Source of the DNA: Virgibacillus_P tibetensis
GTDB taxonomy: Bacteria > Bacillota > Bacilli > Bacillales > Amphibacillaceae
Assembly (NCBI RefSeq): GCF_036026595.1
Contig: NZ_JARZFX010000003.1
Span: forward strand, 186,001-250,000
Length of the DNA: 64,000 nucleotides
Direction of reading: 5' to 3'
The position numbers and the translations under genes were made by a program. The notes beneath the pieces were generated by a model that searched no databases, was not told the origin of the DNA, and saw only the letters and a list, made by a program, of their open reading frames with translations. Below, in pieces: positions 34,864-43,589 of this stretch (the stretch's first letter is position 1; every line of letters begins with the position of its first letter).

Positions 34864-34900
34864 AGAGAAAGACACGTTTTGGTGTGTCTTTCTCTTTTAT
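34864..34900 (+). terminator. Terminator of msmX
   Basis: AGAGAAAGACAC and GTGTCTTTCTCT form a 12-bp stem, then TTTATC. Confidence 0.9.
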
Positions 34901-34914
34901 CTATTCTTGCAGAT

Positions 34915-34944
34915 AAAGGGGAAGTCCAGATAGACCTCCCCTTT
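34915..34944 (-). terminator. Terminator of the SASP gene
   Basis: Minus strand: AAAGGGGAGGTC pairs with GACTTCCCCTTT with one G-U, which on the plus strand would be an A-C mismatch. This favours the minus-strand reading, 42 bp after the SASP stop codon. Confidence 0.65.
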
Positions 34945-34986
34945 CATTGGATAGGGTATCATCCCTATAAGCCAGCTTTATTAAAA

Positions 34987-35184
34987 TTATTGTCCACTCA
35001 TTTGTTGTTGTGCAGTTTGAACTAGTCTTTTAGTGATCTCTCCACCAACAGATCCATTAGAACGTGAGGTAGTATCAGCACCTAGGTTAACTCCAAATTC
35101 TTGAGCGATTTCATATTTCATTTGGTCAAGAGCTTGTTGTACTCCTGGTACAACCAATTGGTTTGAGTTATTGTTATTAGCCAT
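34987..35184 (-). CDS. Alpha/beta-type small acid-soluble spore protein
   Basis: 65 aa starting MANNNNSNQLVVPGVQQALD. Both family signatures are present: KYEIAQEFGV (with the germination-protease site after Glu) and SNGSVGGEITKRLVQTAQQQ. It coats and protects spore DNA. The ATG at 35184 follows GAGGAGGTG; an in-frame upstream ATG (35217) has no ribosome binding site. Transcription should need sigma-G, but no clear promoter was found. A direct marker of endospore formation. Confidence 0.95.
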   Translation of the reverse strand: MANNNNSNQLVVPGVQQALDQMKYEIAQEFGVNLGADTTSRSNGSVGGEITKRLVQTAQQQMSGQ

Positions 35185-35296
35185 GTTTATCACCTCCTCT
35201 ATACCTATTGTCCGCATTACCTAAAAACTTATAACAAATAAACATTGGTAAATTGTTGATGCACTTCCAAAAAGTCTGGATAAATAAAAATACGAC

Positions 35297-35326
35297 AAAA
35301 AAGGCCACTACGTTAGTAATGACCTC
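35297..35326 (-). terminator. Terminator of fumC
   Basis: On the minus strand GGTCATTAC, loop TAAC, GTAGTGGCC, then TTTTTTGTC. Confidence 0.8.
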
Positions 35327-35348
35327 TTAAATGTATTTTACTAATTTT

Positions 35349-36734
35349 TTATTTTGGATATGTCATTTCTTTCGGGTTGACATATTTATCGAAATCTTCC
35401 TCACTTAGTAACCCCAAATCTACTGCTGTTTCTTTTAATGTCGCGTTATCATTAAAAGCTTTTTTCGCTATTTTAGCAGCATTTTCATACCCAATATGCG
35501 GGTTTAATGCCGTTACTAGCATTAAGGAATCATTTAAATATTTTTCGATTTGTTCGAGATTTGGTTCCATACCTTTAGCACAACGTTCATCAAAAGAAAG
35601 AATACTATCTGAAAGTATCTGACAGGATTGCAGGAAGTTGTACGCAATAACAGGCTTGAATACATTTAATTCAAAGTTCCCCTGACTAGCTGCAAAACCA
35701 ATTGTTGCATCATTTCCCATCACTTGTGCTACTACCATAGTAACTGCTTCACTTTGTGTCGGATTAACTTTACCAGGCATAATAGAGCTTCCTGGCTCAT
35801 TTGCCGGAATAGTGATTTCACCTATTCCACAACGTGGCCCACTTGCTAACCAGCGAACATCATTCGCTATTTTCATCATATCGGCTGCCAGGGCTTTCAG
35901 AGCGCCGTGAGCATAAACGGTTTCATCATGACTTGTTAAAGCATGGAATTTATTAGGAGCAGAAATAAATTCCTTCCCGGTAAACTCATTTACTGCATTG
36001 CAAACGCGCTCGGAAAACTCAGGATGTGCATTTAACCCAGTCCCAACAGCCGTGCCGCCAATAGCCAGTTCTTTTAAGTAATTTAAGCTTTCACCTATCA
36101 TCATTTCTGACTTCTCCAACATGCGGTGCCACCCACTAATTTCTTGCCCAAGAGTTAGTGGTGTCGCATCTTGTAAGTGTGTGCGGCCGATTTTAACAAT
36201 ATCTTTAAATGCATTCATTTTTTCATTCAGCGTTTCTTTTAATGCGCGTACTGCTGGAAGCACAACATCCTCCATTTTTAAAACAGATGCAATATGCATA
36301 GCAGTTGGGTATGTGTCATTAGAGCTTTGTGATTTATTAACATCATCATTTGGATGAAGCTTCACTTCACTTCCCTCTTCTTGAAGCCACATGTTACCAA
36401 CATAAGCCAATACTTCATTTACATTCATATTTGATTGTGTACCACTGCCTGTTTGCCAGACTACTAACGGAAAATGCTCATTGAGTTTATCTTCCAGCAC
36501 TTGATCTGCTGCAAATTCAATAGCTTCGGCTTTTTTACTATCCAGTAAACCTAATTCACTGTTTGCTTTAGCTGCACTCTTTTTTAAAATTGCAAAAGCT
36601 TTAATAATTTCGTTAGGCATTTTTTCGTCCCCTATTGGGAAGTTCTGTTTACTCCTTTGTGTCTGTGCTCCCCAATATTTAGCAGCTGGTACATTAATTT
36701 CCCCTATAGTGTCTCTTTCTACGCGATAATCCAT
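35349..36734 (-). CDS. fumC: Fumarate hydratase, class II
   Basis: 461 aa, iron-independent fumarase interconverting fumarate and L-malate in the citric acid cycle. Signature GSSIMPGKVNPTQ; substrate loops TGSGTQSNMN, HPNDDVNKSQSSND and GRTHLQDATP are intact. GGGAGG lies eight bases before the ATG. Monocistronic between terminators. Confidence 0.96.
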   Translation of the reverse strand: MDYRVERDTIGEINVPAAKYWGAQTQRSKQNFPIGDEKMPNEIIKAFAILKKSAAKANSELGLLDSKKAEAIEFAADQVLEDKLNEHFPLVVWQTGSGTQSNMNVNEVLAYVGNMWLQEEGSEVKLHPNDDVNKSQSSNDTYPTAMHIASVLKMEDVVLPAVRALKETLNEKMNAFKDIVKIGRTHLQDATPLTLGQEISGWHRMLEKSEMMIGESLNYLKELAIGGTAVGTGLNAHPEFSERVCNAVNEFTGKEFISAPNKFHALTSHDETVYAHGALKALAADMMKIANDVRWLASGPRCGIGEITIPANEPGSSIMPGKVNPTQSEAVTMVVAQVMGNDATIGFAASQGNFELNVFKPVIAYNFLQSCQILSDSILSFDERCAKGMEPNLEQIEKYLNDSLMLVTALNPHIGYENAAKIAKKAFNDNATLKETAVDLGLLSEEDFDKYVNPKEMTYPK

Positions 36735-37056
36735 CTGTAGTTCCTCCCTATAATTATGTACTTATTGTATATCTTTCTCTATTGTAACAAATTTAGCGGA
36801 ATTTAATATATAAACAAACCTTGGAACAAAAGCGAAAATTTTAATTTATTTTCAGTTAAGAATAGTCAAATAATTTAATGACACAAAATTGTACCTCTTT
36901 ATATCACCATTTAAATTTCTTTTTCTTATATAATACAAATAGGTTATCCAATTAAATCAGTTTACTTGGGAAGACAGAATCATAAATACAAAAAACACAC
37001 TTGTCAAACGGAAGTCTTCTGAAATAACTATAAAGCAAACCAAGGAGGGTTTCGTT
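36735..37056. other. 322-bp gap between divergent fumC and the phospholipase-like gene
   Basis: Very A+T-rich; must hold promoters for both genes. A plus-strand TATAAT lies near 36935, and a minus-strand TACAAT near 36785; neither has a convincing -35. No hairpin or ORF. Confidence 0.4.
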
Positions 37057-37971
37057 TTGCCGAATATTTGGACACATATACTTTTTTGTGAGGATGTCGT
37101 GGACGCTGTAAAAAAGCCATATCCCTTTTCACAATATGAAACATTTATGAAATTAGGAGCTCAGGGGCCAGATCCCTTTTTCTATTATAACTTTTGGCCA
37201 TGGATAAAGAAAGAACCTGTAAATGATGTCGGTGCTGCATTGCACACAAAGCATTGTGGTGACTTCCTGATGGATCTTATCCTATCTGCCAGGGGGATGA
37301 GTGGCCAAGTGCAAGCATACGTCTTTGGCTTTATCACACATCATGTCTTGGATCGGAATACACACCCTTACATCCATTACCGTGCAGGATATGAAGGAAG
37401 TAATCATCAGAAGCTTGAAGTAGTAATTGATACGCTTATGATGGAAAAATACCATAACCTTAAAACATGGAAAGCACCCGTTTATAAAGAGATTGATGTA
37501 GGTATGTCATTAAACAACGAAATTAACCTGCTCTTACACGAAAAGATTCAGAAGCATTACCCGGAATTAAACAGGAAAACACCTGAATATATTCAAAAAG
37601 CTTACCGGGACATGAAGCTGGCTTTAAGAATACTGGCAGACCCATATGGCTGGAAAAATGTATTGCTTAAGTCTCTTATCTCTTCTTACTCACATCAGCC
37701 AGTTAAGGATGAGACAGATTATCTGAATTTAAAGCAAACGACCTGGCACCACCCGGCTACAAATGAGCCGAGAAACGAAAGCTTTGTAGACCTTTATAAA
37801 AAGGGCAGGGCTGAAGGAATAGAAATCCTGAGTGAAGTTCAACGCTACTGGCAGGATGGAAATCAAGATGCTGAACAAAGAATCAGTAAGCTTGTCGGTA
37901 ATATTTCCTATGATACTGGAAAACCCTTGAGCTTAAATTTAAATAACAAATACAGTGATTCCATTATTTAA
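37057..37971 (+). CDS. Zinc-dependent phospholipase C-like protein
   Basis: 304 aa, no signal peptide. An N-terminal region with many ordered His and Asp (MPNIWTHILFCEDV, LGAQGPDPFFYYNFW, HTKHCGDFL, FGFITHHVLDRNTHPYIHY, SNHQKLEVVID) matches the zinc-dependent phospholipase C/S1-P1-nuclease-like family common in Firmicutes as a cytosolic protein. Substrate unknown. The start is TTG at 37057, seven bases after AAGGAGGG. Confidence 0.8.
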   Translation: MPNIWTHILFCEDVVDAVKKPYPFSQYETFMKLGAQGPDPFFYYNFWPWIKKEPVNDVGAALHTKHCGDFLMDLILSARGMSGQVQAYVFGFITHHVLDRNTHPYIHYRAGYEGSNHQKLEVVIDTLMMEKYHNLKTWKAPVYKEIDVGMSLNNEINLLLHEKIQKHYPELNRKTPEYIQKAYRDMKLALRILADPYGWKNVLLKSLISSYSHQPVKDETDYLNLKQTTWHHPATNEPRNESFVDLYKKGRAEGIEILSEVQRYWQDGNQDAEQRISKLVGNISYDTGKPLSLNLNNKYSDSII

Positions 37972-37977
37972 CCTAGA

Positions 37978-38007
37978 AGGTCAGATATACGCATGTGTAT
38001 CTGACCT
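37978..38007. terminator. Bidirectional terminator
   Basis: AGGTCAGATATAC, loop GCAT, GTGTATCTGACCT: 13-bp stem with one G-U, between the phospholipase-like gene and the convergent small gene. U-tracts are modest. Confidence 0.7.
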
Positions 38008-38010
38008 CTG

Positions 38011-38157
38011 TTATTTGAAAAGCTTCCTCAGCATCTTTCCAGTGCTTCTGCCAGCTATTCTCCTTCCCACCCGTTTACCAACTTTACCCTTCTTTACTGC
38101 ATTAACATCTCCTAATATTCGAGCAAGCTTATATAATGATCTTCTGAAGTTATTCAC
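38011..38157 (-). CDS. Small very basic protein (48 aa)
   Basis: GTG at 38157, 11 bases after GGAGG. The product MNNFRRSLYKLARILGDVNA... has 48 residues, of which about 16 are Lys or Arg, with GKVGKRVGRRIAGRSTGKML in the middle and RKLFK at the end. It looks like a nucleic-acid- or membrane-associated helical peptide. I have a vague impression of similar basic small proteins in other Firmicutes but cannot name a family. It ends four bases from a terminator hairpin, supporting a real transcription unit. Confidence 0.65.
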   Translation of the reverse strand: MNNFRRSLYKLARILGDVNAVKKGKVGKRVGRRIAGRSTGKMLRKLFK

Positions 38158-38199
38158 TTTTTATCATTCCTCCATTTATTATTTAGGTATAACTTTCAT

Positions 38200-38331
38200 T
38201 TATTGCTGTTGTTTGTTTTTAGCTTCCTCAATCCCACTGTCTATATTAACAAATTTGAGTAGAATAATCCCGCCATTGAAGAATATAATCAGCGAAATAA
38301 CAAACGTTTTGTTAAACTGTGGAAAAGGCAC
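38200..38331 (-). CDS. Possible 43-aa membrane peptide
   Basis: A frame from GTG at 38331 encodes a hydrophobic segment (TFVISLIIFFNGGIILLKF) followed by a charged tail ending in KNKQQQ. AGGTGG is only three bases before the GTG, too close for a good ribosome binding site, and the frame is open further upstream with no better start. It could be co-transcribed with the basic 48-aa gene 42 bp downstream. Confidence 0.3.
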   Translation of the reverse strand: MPFPQFNKTFVISLIIFFNGGIILLKFVNIDSGIEEAKNKQQQ

Positions 38332-38465
38332 TAGCCACCTACGTATTATCCCGTTTAGAAACTGCTATTTTGTCTTCTTTGATATTCTTAAATAGCGGAA
38401 TTGAGTTCAGTGAATTAGACACAATATACTAATTTAATCAATGTCTTAGATAAATATTTCTTTTT

Positions 38466-38504
38466 AAAAACAGCAAGAAAGCATCATGCTTCCTTGCTGT
38501 TTTT
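38466..38504 (-). terminator. Terminator of the chemoreceptor gene
   Basis: On the minus strand AAAAACAGCAAG-GAAGCA pairs with TGCTTTC-TTGCTGTTTTT; a long stem overlapping the stop codon. Confidence 0.9.
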
Positions 38505-39973
38505 CAGACTACTTTTGACTGCTCTAGTGCTGCGGCAGTCTGATTTGTTTCTTCGATTGCTGTTACTAAATTGGACATCCGATTAACCTGTTCATCAACC
38601 ATTGCTTCCAACTCCTCTATGGTGGCGGTCGTTTCTTCAATAATGGAGGCTAGATGATCCACAGATTGATCAATCGTCGCAGATGAATTCTGAATCTCAT
38701 TCGCCTGCTTTGATAAGTATCTCAGGTATGTAATAAAGCTTGCCAATTGATCTGTAATTTTTCCAAAGCTTGTTTTTGCTTCTTGTGCACTAGCAGCACT
38801 TTGCTGAAGTCGGATTTTATTTTCATTTACTTCCTTTTGTGCTTCCAGTGCATCCAACTCAATAGCTTCCAGGTTGTTTCTGATTTCCTGTGCTGTATTT
38901 TGAGATACTTCTGCTAACTTTCTTACTTCGCCGGCAACCACGGCAAAGCCCTTTCCAGAATCTCCAGCTCTTGCGGCCTCAATACTCGCATTTAAAGCCA
39001 ATAAGTTTGTCTGTTCGGCAATATCCTGTATTTTAGTTGTAAAATTATTATTTTCATGCATTTTATGTACCAGGTTTTTCATATTAACAATCAAGTGCTC
39101 GAATGAATCCTGGAATTCATCCATTGTTCCTGCTAAACCTTCAATAGATTGTTGGCCTTCAATAGATAATGTTTTTAGATCCTCTCCATCAGCGGTACTT
39201 TGTGTGAATGAAGTAATCATCTTTTCCAACAGCAGATTTGTGCTCTCCGTACTGGCAGATATGGTGGAAGCTGTTTCCGCCTGCGACTGACTGGCTTTGG
39301 CAATATCATGATATGCTTGTCTCATTTCCTCCATCGATTGTGAGTTCAAATTACTATCCTTTTCGATAATAGTCATTTGTGAACGAACATTCCGGGCACT
39401 GTGCCTGACTATTTCACTATGTTCCTTTAGTTCTAAAGAATATGTTTTACTTTCAACCAATGCACTGTGGGCGTTTGTCAGCAGCATACGCGCCACCCTG
39501 ACTTGTATGACTAGGACTGCAAAAATTAAGATAAAGAATACAATGGTAATACCAGTTGCTCTGAGATCAAATCCAATGATTTCTCCTTTTGCAATAACAA
39601 AGAAGGTTAACAATGACAGACCCAAAACACCGCCTGTAATTAGTACTGCCAGAGACAATGATATAGCAGCTACAGCTAACACATAAAACGCAAAAAGCAT
39701 ACTGGTTACGTAGTCTGAGCTTAGGATAATTAAAAACGCAATGCTGGATAAGGAGATAATTGCAATGTACGGAATTACTTTTGCATATAGTTGTTTATAG
39801 TGAAAGATACCGATTAAACTTACACACAGAGCACCGCCTATACCAAGTGCCATCAGGTTTTCCTTTGGCGCCCCTAGAGTTATTTGTGTTCCCAGACCTA
39901 AAAATAACGAAAACAGCAGAATATAAAATATTATTCGATTCTGTCTATGGATAACCGATTGATTGTTTTCCAA
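38504..39973 (-). CDS. Methyl-accepting chemotaxis protein
   Basis: 489 aa. Six N-terminal membrane helices (residues 10-165) with little extracellular domain, then a cytoplasmic signalling domain. The hairpin tip is the canonical IAEQTNLLALNASIEAARAGDSGKGFAVVAGEVRKLAE. No HAMP is obvious. It signals to CheA/CheW; with this topology it may sense membrane state or internal signals. TTG start, six bases after GGGGGAG. Confidence 0.93.
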   Translation of the reverse strand: MENNQSVIHRQNRIIFYILLFSLFLGLGTQITLGAPKENLMALGIGGALCVSLIGIFHYKQLYAKVIPYIAIISLSSIAFLIILSSDYVTSMLFAFYVLAVAAISLSLAVLITGGVLGLSLLTFFVIAKGEIIGFDLRATGITIVFFILIFAVLVIQVRVARMLLTNAHSALVESKTYSLELKEHSEIVRHSARNVRSQMTIIEKDSNLNSQSMEEMRQAYHDIAKASQSQAETASTISASTESTNLLLEKMITSFTQSTADGEDLKTLSIEGQQSIEGLAGTMDEFQDSFEHLIVNMKNLVHKMHENNNFTTKIQDIAEQTNLLALNASIEAARAGDSGKGFAVVAGEVRKLAEVSQNTAQEIRNNLEAIELDALEAQKEVNENKIRLQQSAASAQEAKTSFGKITDQLASFITYLRYLSKQANEIQNSSATIDQSVDHLASIIEETTATIEELEAMVDEQVNRMSNLVTAIEETNQTAAALEQSKVV

Positions 39974-40029
39974 CTACTACTCCCCCAAAAAAAATAATAA
40001 GTAAGAAATTAGTCCTAGAAGCAATGAAT

Positions 40030-40062
40030 TAAAATAGCCTCACCTGACAGAGGCAAGGCTAT
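40030..40062 (-). terminator. Terminator of the IDEAL-domain gene
   Basis: On the minus strand AATAGCCTTGCCT pairs with AGGTGAGGCTATT (one G-U), then TTAATT. Confidence 0.8.
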
Positions 40063-40079
40063 TGAAGTAAAACTTGTTC

Positions 40080-40313
40080 TTATTCCCAAATAAAGTGACT
40101 GTATACTTTACTCAATTCATAAAAGGCTTCTCTGTTACCACTATCTATGGCGGAATTAATTGCAACTTCTAACTTCTCTTTATTCCAATTAAAACATAAC
40201 TCATCCAGCACTAATTTTGAATATAATTTTATTTCATATGGTATTTCTCGTTTTGCATGTAATACACTACCGTTAAAACGGCAATATCGATAAACTGATT
40301 TTTCCTTTTTCAT
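40080..40313 (-). CDS. IDEAL-domain protein
   Basis: 77 aa. The C-terminal half, LVLDELCFNWNKEKLEVAINSAIDSGNREAFYELSKVY, is the IDEAL domain found in several short Bacillaceae proteins and at the end of ComK-control and other proteins. The N-terminal half is basic and unrecognised. Role unknown. AAGGGGGCG precedes the ATG. Confidence 0.82.
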   Translation of the reverse strand: MKKEKSVYRYCRFNGSVLHAKREIPYEIKLYSKLVLDELCFNWNKEKLEVAINSAIDSGNREAFYELSKVYSHFIWE

Positions 40314-40590
40314 GGAACACGCCCCCTTGTTCCTTTTTTATATTATCCTAAATCTTTGGAATAATTGCAACAGTTTATGATTAATTTATAAAAATTCATT
40401 TCCCATTTACCTTTAAATTGTTAACTATATGGGGATAGGATGAATGCATGTCTGCTTTTTTACCATACTAAACTTACTTTGCTTTTTCCAATACATATAA
40501 CCTTACGCTTTATTGTTTCTCTAGACCCACCATACAAAACTTTGGTAGACTACTTAAGAACTTAGAGTTAGGATAACGGAGGCAGTTTAA

Positions 40591-41463
40591 ATGAATCACT
40601 CGGATAACATTAAAAAAGGTGAAAAAGGTGCATGGCTCAGCATTATTGCCTATATCATTTTAGCTGTTACAAAGCTGATTGTAGCACATCAGGGTAATTC
40701 TGATGCCTTACGTGCAGATGGATTGAATAATGCTACTGATGTAATCGCTGCTGTCGCTCTATTAGTCGGATTAAAAATATCAAGGAAGCCTCCCGATGAG
40801 GATCATCATTATGGCCATTATCGGGCGGAGACGATTGCATCCCTGTTCGCAGCTTTTATTATGATGTTTATTGGAATCCAAGTTATCTTTGACACATTAC
40901 GTAAAGTAATTGCACAGCAAGCTTCCCAACCTGACATGATAACTGCCTGGACTGCATTGGGTGCAGCACTCATAATGTTTTTGGTATATCTGTATAATGT
41001 GAAACTTGCAAGAAAAATACAGAGCGGTGCGTTATATGCCGCTGCCCAGGACAATCGTTCTGATGCTTTGGTTAGTATTGGGGCGTTCATTGGAATTATT
41101 GGGGCGCAATTAGGTTTATTCTGGCTGGATCCTGTGGCGGGGTTGATTGTTGGTATTATCATCTGTAAAACTGCCTGGGATATCTTTAAAGACTCCACCC
41201 ATATGCTGACTGATGGATTTGATGAAAAACAGATCAAGAAAATAAGAACAAGTATAGAAAAGGATCCTGACGTGAAAGAAGTGTATGATGTCAAAGGTCG
41301 AGTTCATGGAAATCAGGCGTTTATTGATATAACGATTCTTGTAGATCCGACGTTAAACGTAAAAGATAGTCATGATATAACCGTACGAATTGAAAAACAC
41401 CTGGCTTATAGACACAATATTACATATGCACATATTCATATTGAGCCATATCCTAAGGGTTAG
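40591..41463 (+). CDS. Cation diffusion facilitator exporter (MneS/YeaB-like, likely Mn2+)
   Basis: 290 aa with six membrane helices and a C-terminal cytoplasmic ferredoxin-like domain (from about residue 205). Metal-binding motifs: ADGLNNATD (helix 2) and AAQDNRSDA (helix 5), plus HHYGHYRAE. The DxxxD/DxxxD set and the opening KKGEKGAWLSIIAYI are like B. subtilis MneS (290 aa), a manganese exporter. GGAGGC precedes the ATG. Confidence 0.87.
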   Translation: MNHSDNIKKGEKGAWLSIIAYIILAVTKLIVAHQGNSDALRADGLNNATDVIAAVALLVGLKISRKPPDEDHHYGHYRAETIASLFAAFIMMFIGIQVIFDTLRKVIAQQASQPDMITAWTALGAALIMFLVYLYNVKLARKIQSGALYAAAQDNRSDALVSIGAFIGIIGAQLGLFWLDPVAGLIVGIIICKTAWDIFKDSTHMLTDGFDEKQIKKIRTSIEKDPDVKEVYDVKGRVHGNQAFIDITILVDPTLNVKDSHDITVRIEKHLAYRHNITYAHIHIEPYPKG

Positions 41464-41493
41464 AAGGCTGTCAGCAACCGGACAGCCTTTATA
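41464..41493 (+). terminator. Terminator of the CDF exporter gene
   Basis: AAGGCTGTC, 8-nt loop, GACAGCCTT, TATAAC; it overlaps the end of the convergent GNAT gene. Confidence 0.75.
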
Positions 41494-42031
41494 ACTTCAC
41501 CTGATTTAACATTTCCACAAGTTCAGCTAAATTTCTCCATCCGTATGCAGTCTCTTGATAACTGCCTTCACCTATTGTAATTATTTCTTCCCCGACAGGC
41601 CTTGCATCGTATCTTTCATAAAATCGGCTGGAAGGGTTCTGTTTTAACACCCAAACTAAAATAGATGTCTTTCCTAAAGCTTTCACCTCCTCAGCAAACA
41701 CTTTCAGAAGCTTTGCACCTAACCCTTTTTTCTGATATTCATCAAGAAGATATATTGTATATATCTCACTATCATAATCGAAACGTTTTGTTCTCTCTGG
41801 ACCACCAGAAACAAAGCCAATGATTTTCTCGTCAGCCAGAATAACAAATGCACAGGTTTCTTTCGTTTGCATACGTAACACTGCTTCCCATAACGTTTTA
41901 CGATTTTCATATGTAATGTTGGAAATATCTTTTTCATTCAGCAACTCTTTATACGTACTTTTCCAGCTGCTTACATGGACCGTAGCAATAGCTTCGGCAT
42001 CAGCAAACACAGCCCTGCGAATTGTATACAT
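41489..42031 (-). CDS. GNAT-family N-acetyltransferase
   Basis: 180 aa. GNAT core: IRRAVFADAEAIATVHVSSW at the N-terminus, IYLLDEYQKKGLGAKLLKVF (acetyl-CoA pyrophosphate loop Q/RxxGxG/A, here QKKGLG) and LKQNPSSRFYERYDARPVGEE. Substrate unknown. The ATG at 42031 follows AAAGGGGGGAG; the upstream open frame lacks a ribosome binding site. Confidence 0.9.
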   Translation of the reverse strand: MYTIRRAVFADAEAIATVHVSSWKSTYKELLNEKDISNITYENRKTLWEAVLRMQTKETCAFVILADEKIIGFVSGGPERTKRFDYDSEIYTIYLLDEYQKKGLGAKLLKVFAEEVKALGKTSILVWVLKQNPSSRFYERYDARPVGEEIITIGEGSYQETAYGWRNLAELVEMLNQVKL

Positions 42032-42068
42032 GAAGCTCCCCCCTTTAATTTTCTTATTTCTTTTTAAA

Positions 42069-42362
42069 CTAAGTGGATAATAAAAAGACGGTAGCGATGG
42101 CACCAATTACTACTAAGATAATATTTAATCCCAAATACGCTAACCCGACAGCAACAATTCCACCCAGCAAGCCAATGTGCGGCTCATCGGGCTTGACAGC
42201 CATGATACCCGGAAAAATTAAGGCACCCAGTGCTGCAAAAGGAACCGCATTCAACCAGCGATTTACCCAATCCCGAAATTGCAATTTGTCTACAATAAAT
42301 GCAGGAATTATTCTCGGGATCATCGTTGCCAATGACATGCCAATAATAATAAGTAAAATCAT
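42069..42362 (-). CDS. azlD: Branched-chain amino acid exporter small subunit AzlD
   Basis: 97 aa with three or four membrane helices, including the family segment MIPRIIPAFIVDKLQFRDWV and WLNAVPFAALGAL. Works with AzlC in export of branched-chain amino acids or analogues. Its ATG overlaps the azlC stop codon. Confidence 0.9.
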   Translation of the reverse strand: MILLIIIGMSLATMIPRIIPAFIVDKLQFRDWVNRWLNAVPFAALGALIFPGIMAVKPDEPHIGLLGGIVAVGLAYLGLNIILVVIGAIATVFLLST

Positions 42363-43090
42363 GACTGACCCTCCTTAAACAAATAAATTCCACTTAAACC
42401 ACCTAAGATAGTTCCAAGTACAATTGCCCATCCGGTGCTCATGCCAAGCTGAATACATAATGCATTTATAAGCATAGCTGCAACAGCTATTAAGCCTACC
42501 TTCATTTCTTTTTTCACAGAAGGAACCAATAGTCCGATAAACATAGCATATAACGCTATCCCCATGCTCTGACTTAATTTCTCCGGGATTACTTCCCCTA
42601 GCACACCACCGAGAAATGAACCGAATATCCACGAAAAATAAGCCGTTAAAAACAATGCCAGATAAAAAAGCGCACCTTTTCCCATTTCAGCTTCTTTCGT
42701 ATGTAAGGAAGATACTGCAAATGTCTCATCAGTTAAGCCTAATGATAATGGAGCTTTCCACTTTAATCCAATACTACGTAAACGATTCATAAACGACAAA
42801 CTCATGACAAAATGGCGAAAATTAAGTACAAATGTAGCAATTATGATTTCTAATGCACCGGCACCTACTGCTATCATATTAGCTCCCATAAATTGGCTGG
42901 CTCCCGCAAAAACCAGTACACTCATCAACGTTAATTCTGTTAACGTCATGCCAGATTGCTTTGCTAAAACCCCATAGGTAATTGCAACTGGTAAGTAGCC
43001 AAGCATGATAGGAAACCCAGCAGCAATACCTCTTCGAATCATATAGATAGATTGTGATGTATTACGATCTTCTGCTGCCTTTGTAACCAT
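42359..43090 (-). CDS. azlC: Branched-chain amino acid exporter large subunit AzlC
   Basis: 243 aa with about six to eight helices. Family segments GFPIMLGYLPVAITYGVLA, FAGASQFMGANM and NFRHFVMSLS are present. The start at 43090 follows GGGGAGGAG. Upstream in frame another ATG exists without a ribosome binding site. Divergent from the T-box transporter unit. Confidence 0.92.
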   Translation of the reverse strand: MVTKAAEDRNTSQSIYMIRRGIAAGFPIMLGYLPVAITYGVLAKQSGMTLTELTLMSVLVFAGASQFMGANMIAVGAGALEIIIATFVLNFRHFVMSLSFMNRLRSIGLKWKAPLSLGLTDETFAVSSLHTKEAEMGKGALFYLALFLTAYFSWIFGSFLGGVLGEVIPEKLSQSMGIALYAMFIGLLVPSVKKEMKVGLIAVAAMLINALCIQLGMSTGWAIVLGTILGGLSGIYLFKEGQS

Positions 43091-43179
43091 CTTATGTCTC
43101 CTCCCCAAGTAATAATTCAGACTATTATACCCGATTTCTCTTCATTAACAAAAATTTTAAATCGAATGTTAGCTTAATG

Positions 43180-43209
43180 TTGACAGTTGTATTCTCATCA
43201 GTGTATATT
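43180..43209 (+). promoter_or_regulatory. Sigma-A promoter of the T-box transcript
   Basis: TTGACA (43180-43185), 18-bp spacer, TATATT (43204-43209). Transcription would begin about 30 nt before the T-box stem I. Confidence 0.65.
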
Positions 43210-43245
43210 CGAAAGTACTATTTTACAATTGAACACTATTGAATC

Positions 43246-43441
43246 TGGAAATGAGAATAGATTATTTCTGAGCAGTTTGAAGAGACGGAACGGCAGGTGA
43301 GAGTTCTGGCAGGAGATAGTTGAATTACACATTTCATTTGAGAGGGTTTTACTTAGAGAGGTTGTACTTTATTTGAGTTCAACAATCAGGGTGGTAACGC
43401 GGAGCAAGCTTCGTCCCTATACAGGGATGAGGCTTTTTTTA
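43246..43441 (+). promoter_or_regulatory. Tyrosine T-box riboswitch with terminator
   Basis: The T-box AGGGTGGTAACGCGG is at 43388-43402, followed by the terminator: CGTCCCT/AGGGATG stem and TTTTTTT (43406-43441). The stem I base pairs GAAATG (43248-43253) with CATTTC (43330-43335), and the helix above pairs TATTTCT (43263-43269) with GGAGATA (43312-43318). The specifier loop then reads GTTGAATTACA: the GAA-N-NNN-A arrangement puts the specifier at TAC (43326-43328), a tyrosine codon. Uncharged tRNA-Tyr should permit read-through. Confidence 0.85.
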
Positions 43442-43589
43442 CTTTCTTTTCGTAATGGTTGGTACTTTTAATTGTCATAGTTGATATAAACTGCGACATA
43501 GTTCATTACTGATACAACATACCGCTACGAAAAATACAGTTCACTGGCATTGGGCGATGTTACAATACTTACAACAAAGGAGGATACAC

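Noticed and set aside
37955..38395. Plus-strand open frame of 146 codons
   Set aside because: No ribosome binding site; it overlaps a terminator hairpin and the well-supported minus-strand small gene at 38011-38157.
40818..41294. 158-codon minus-strand frame
   Set aside because: Antisense to the CDF exporter, which has complete metal motifs and a ribosome binding site.
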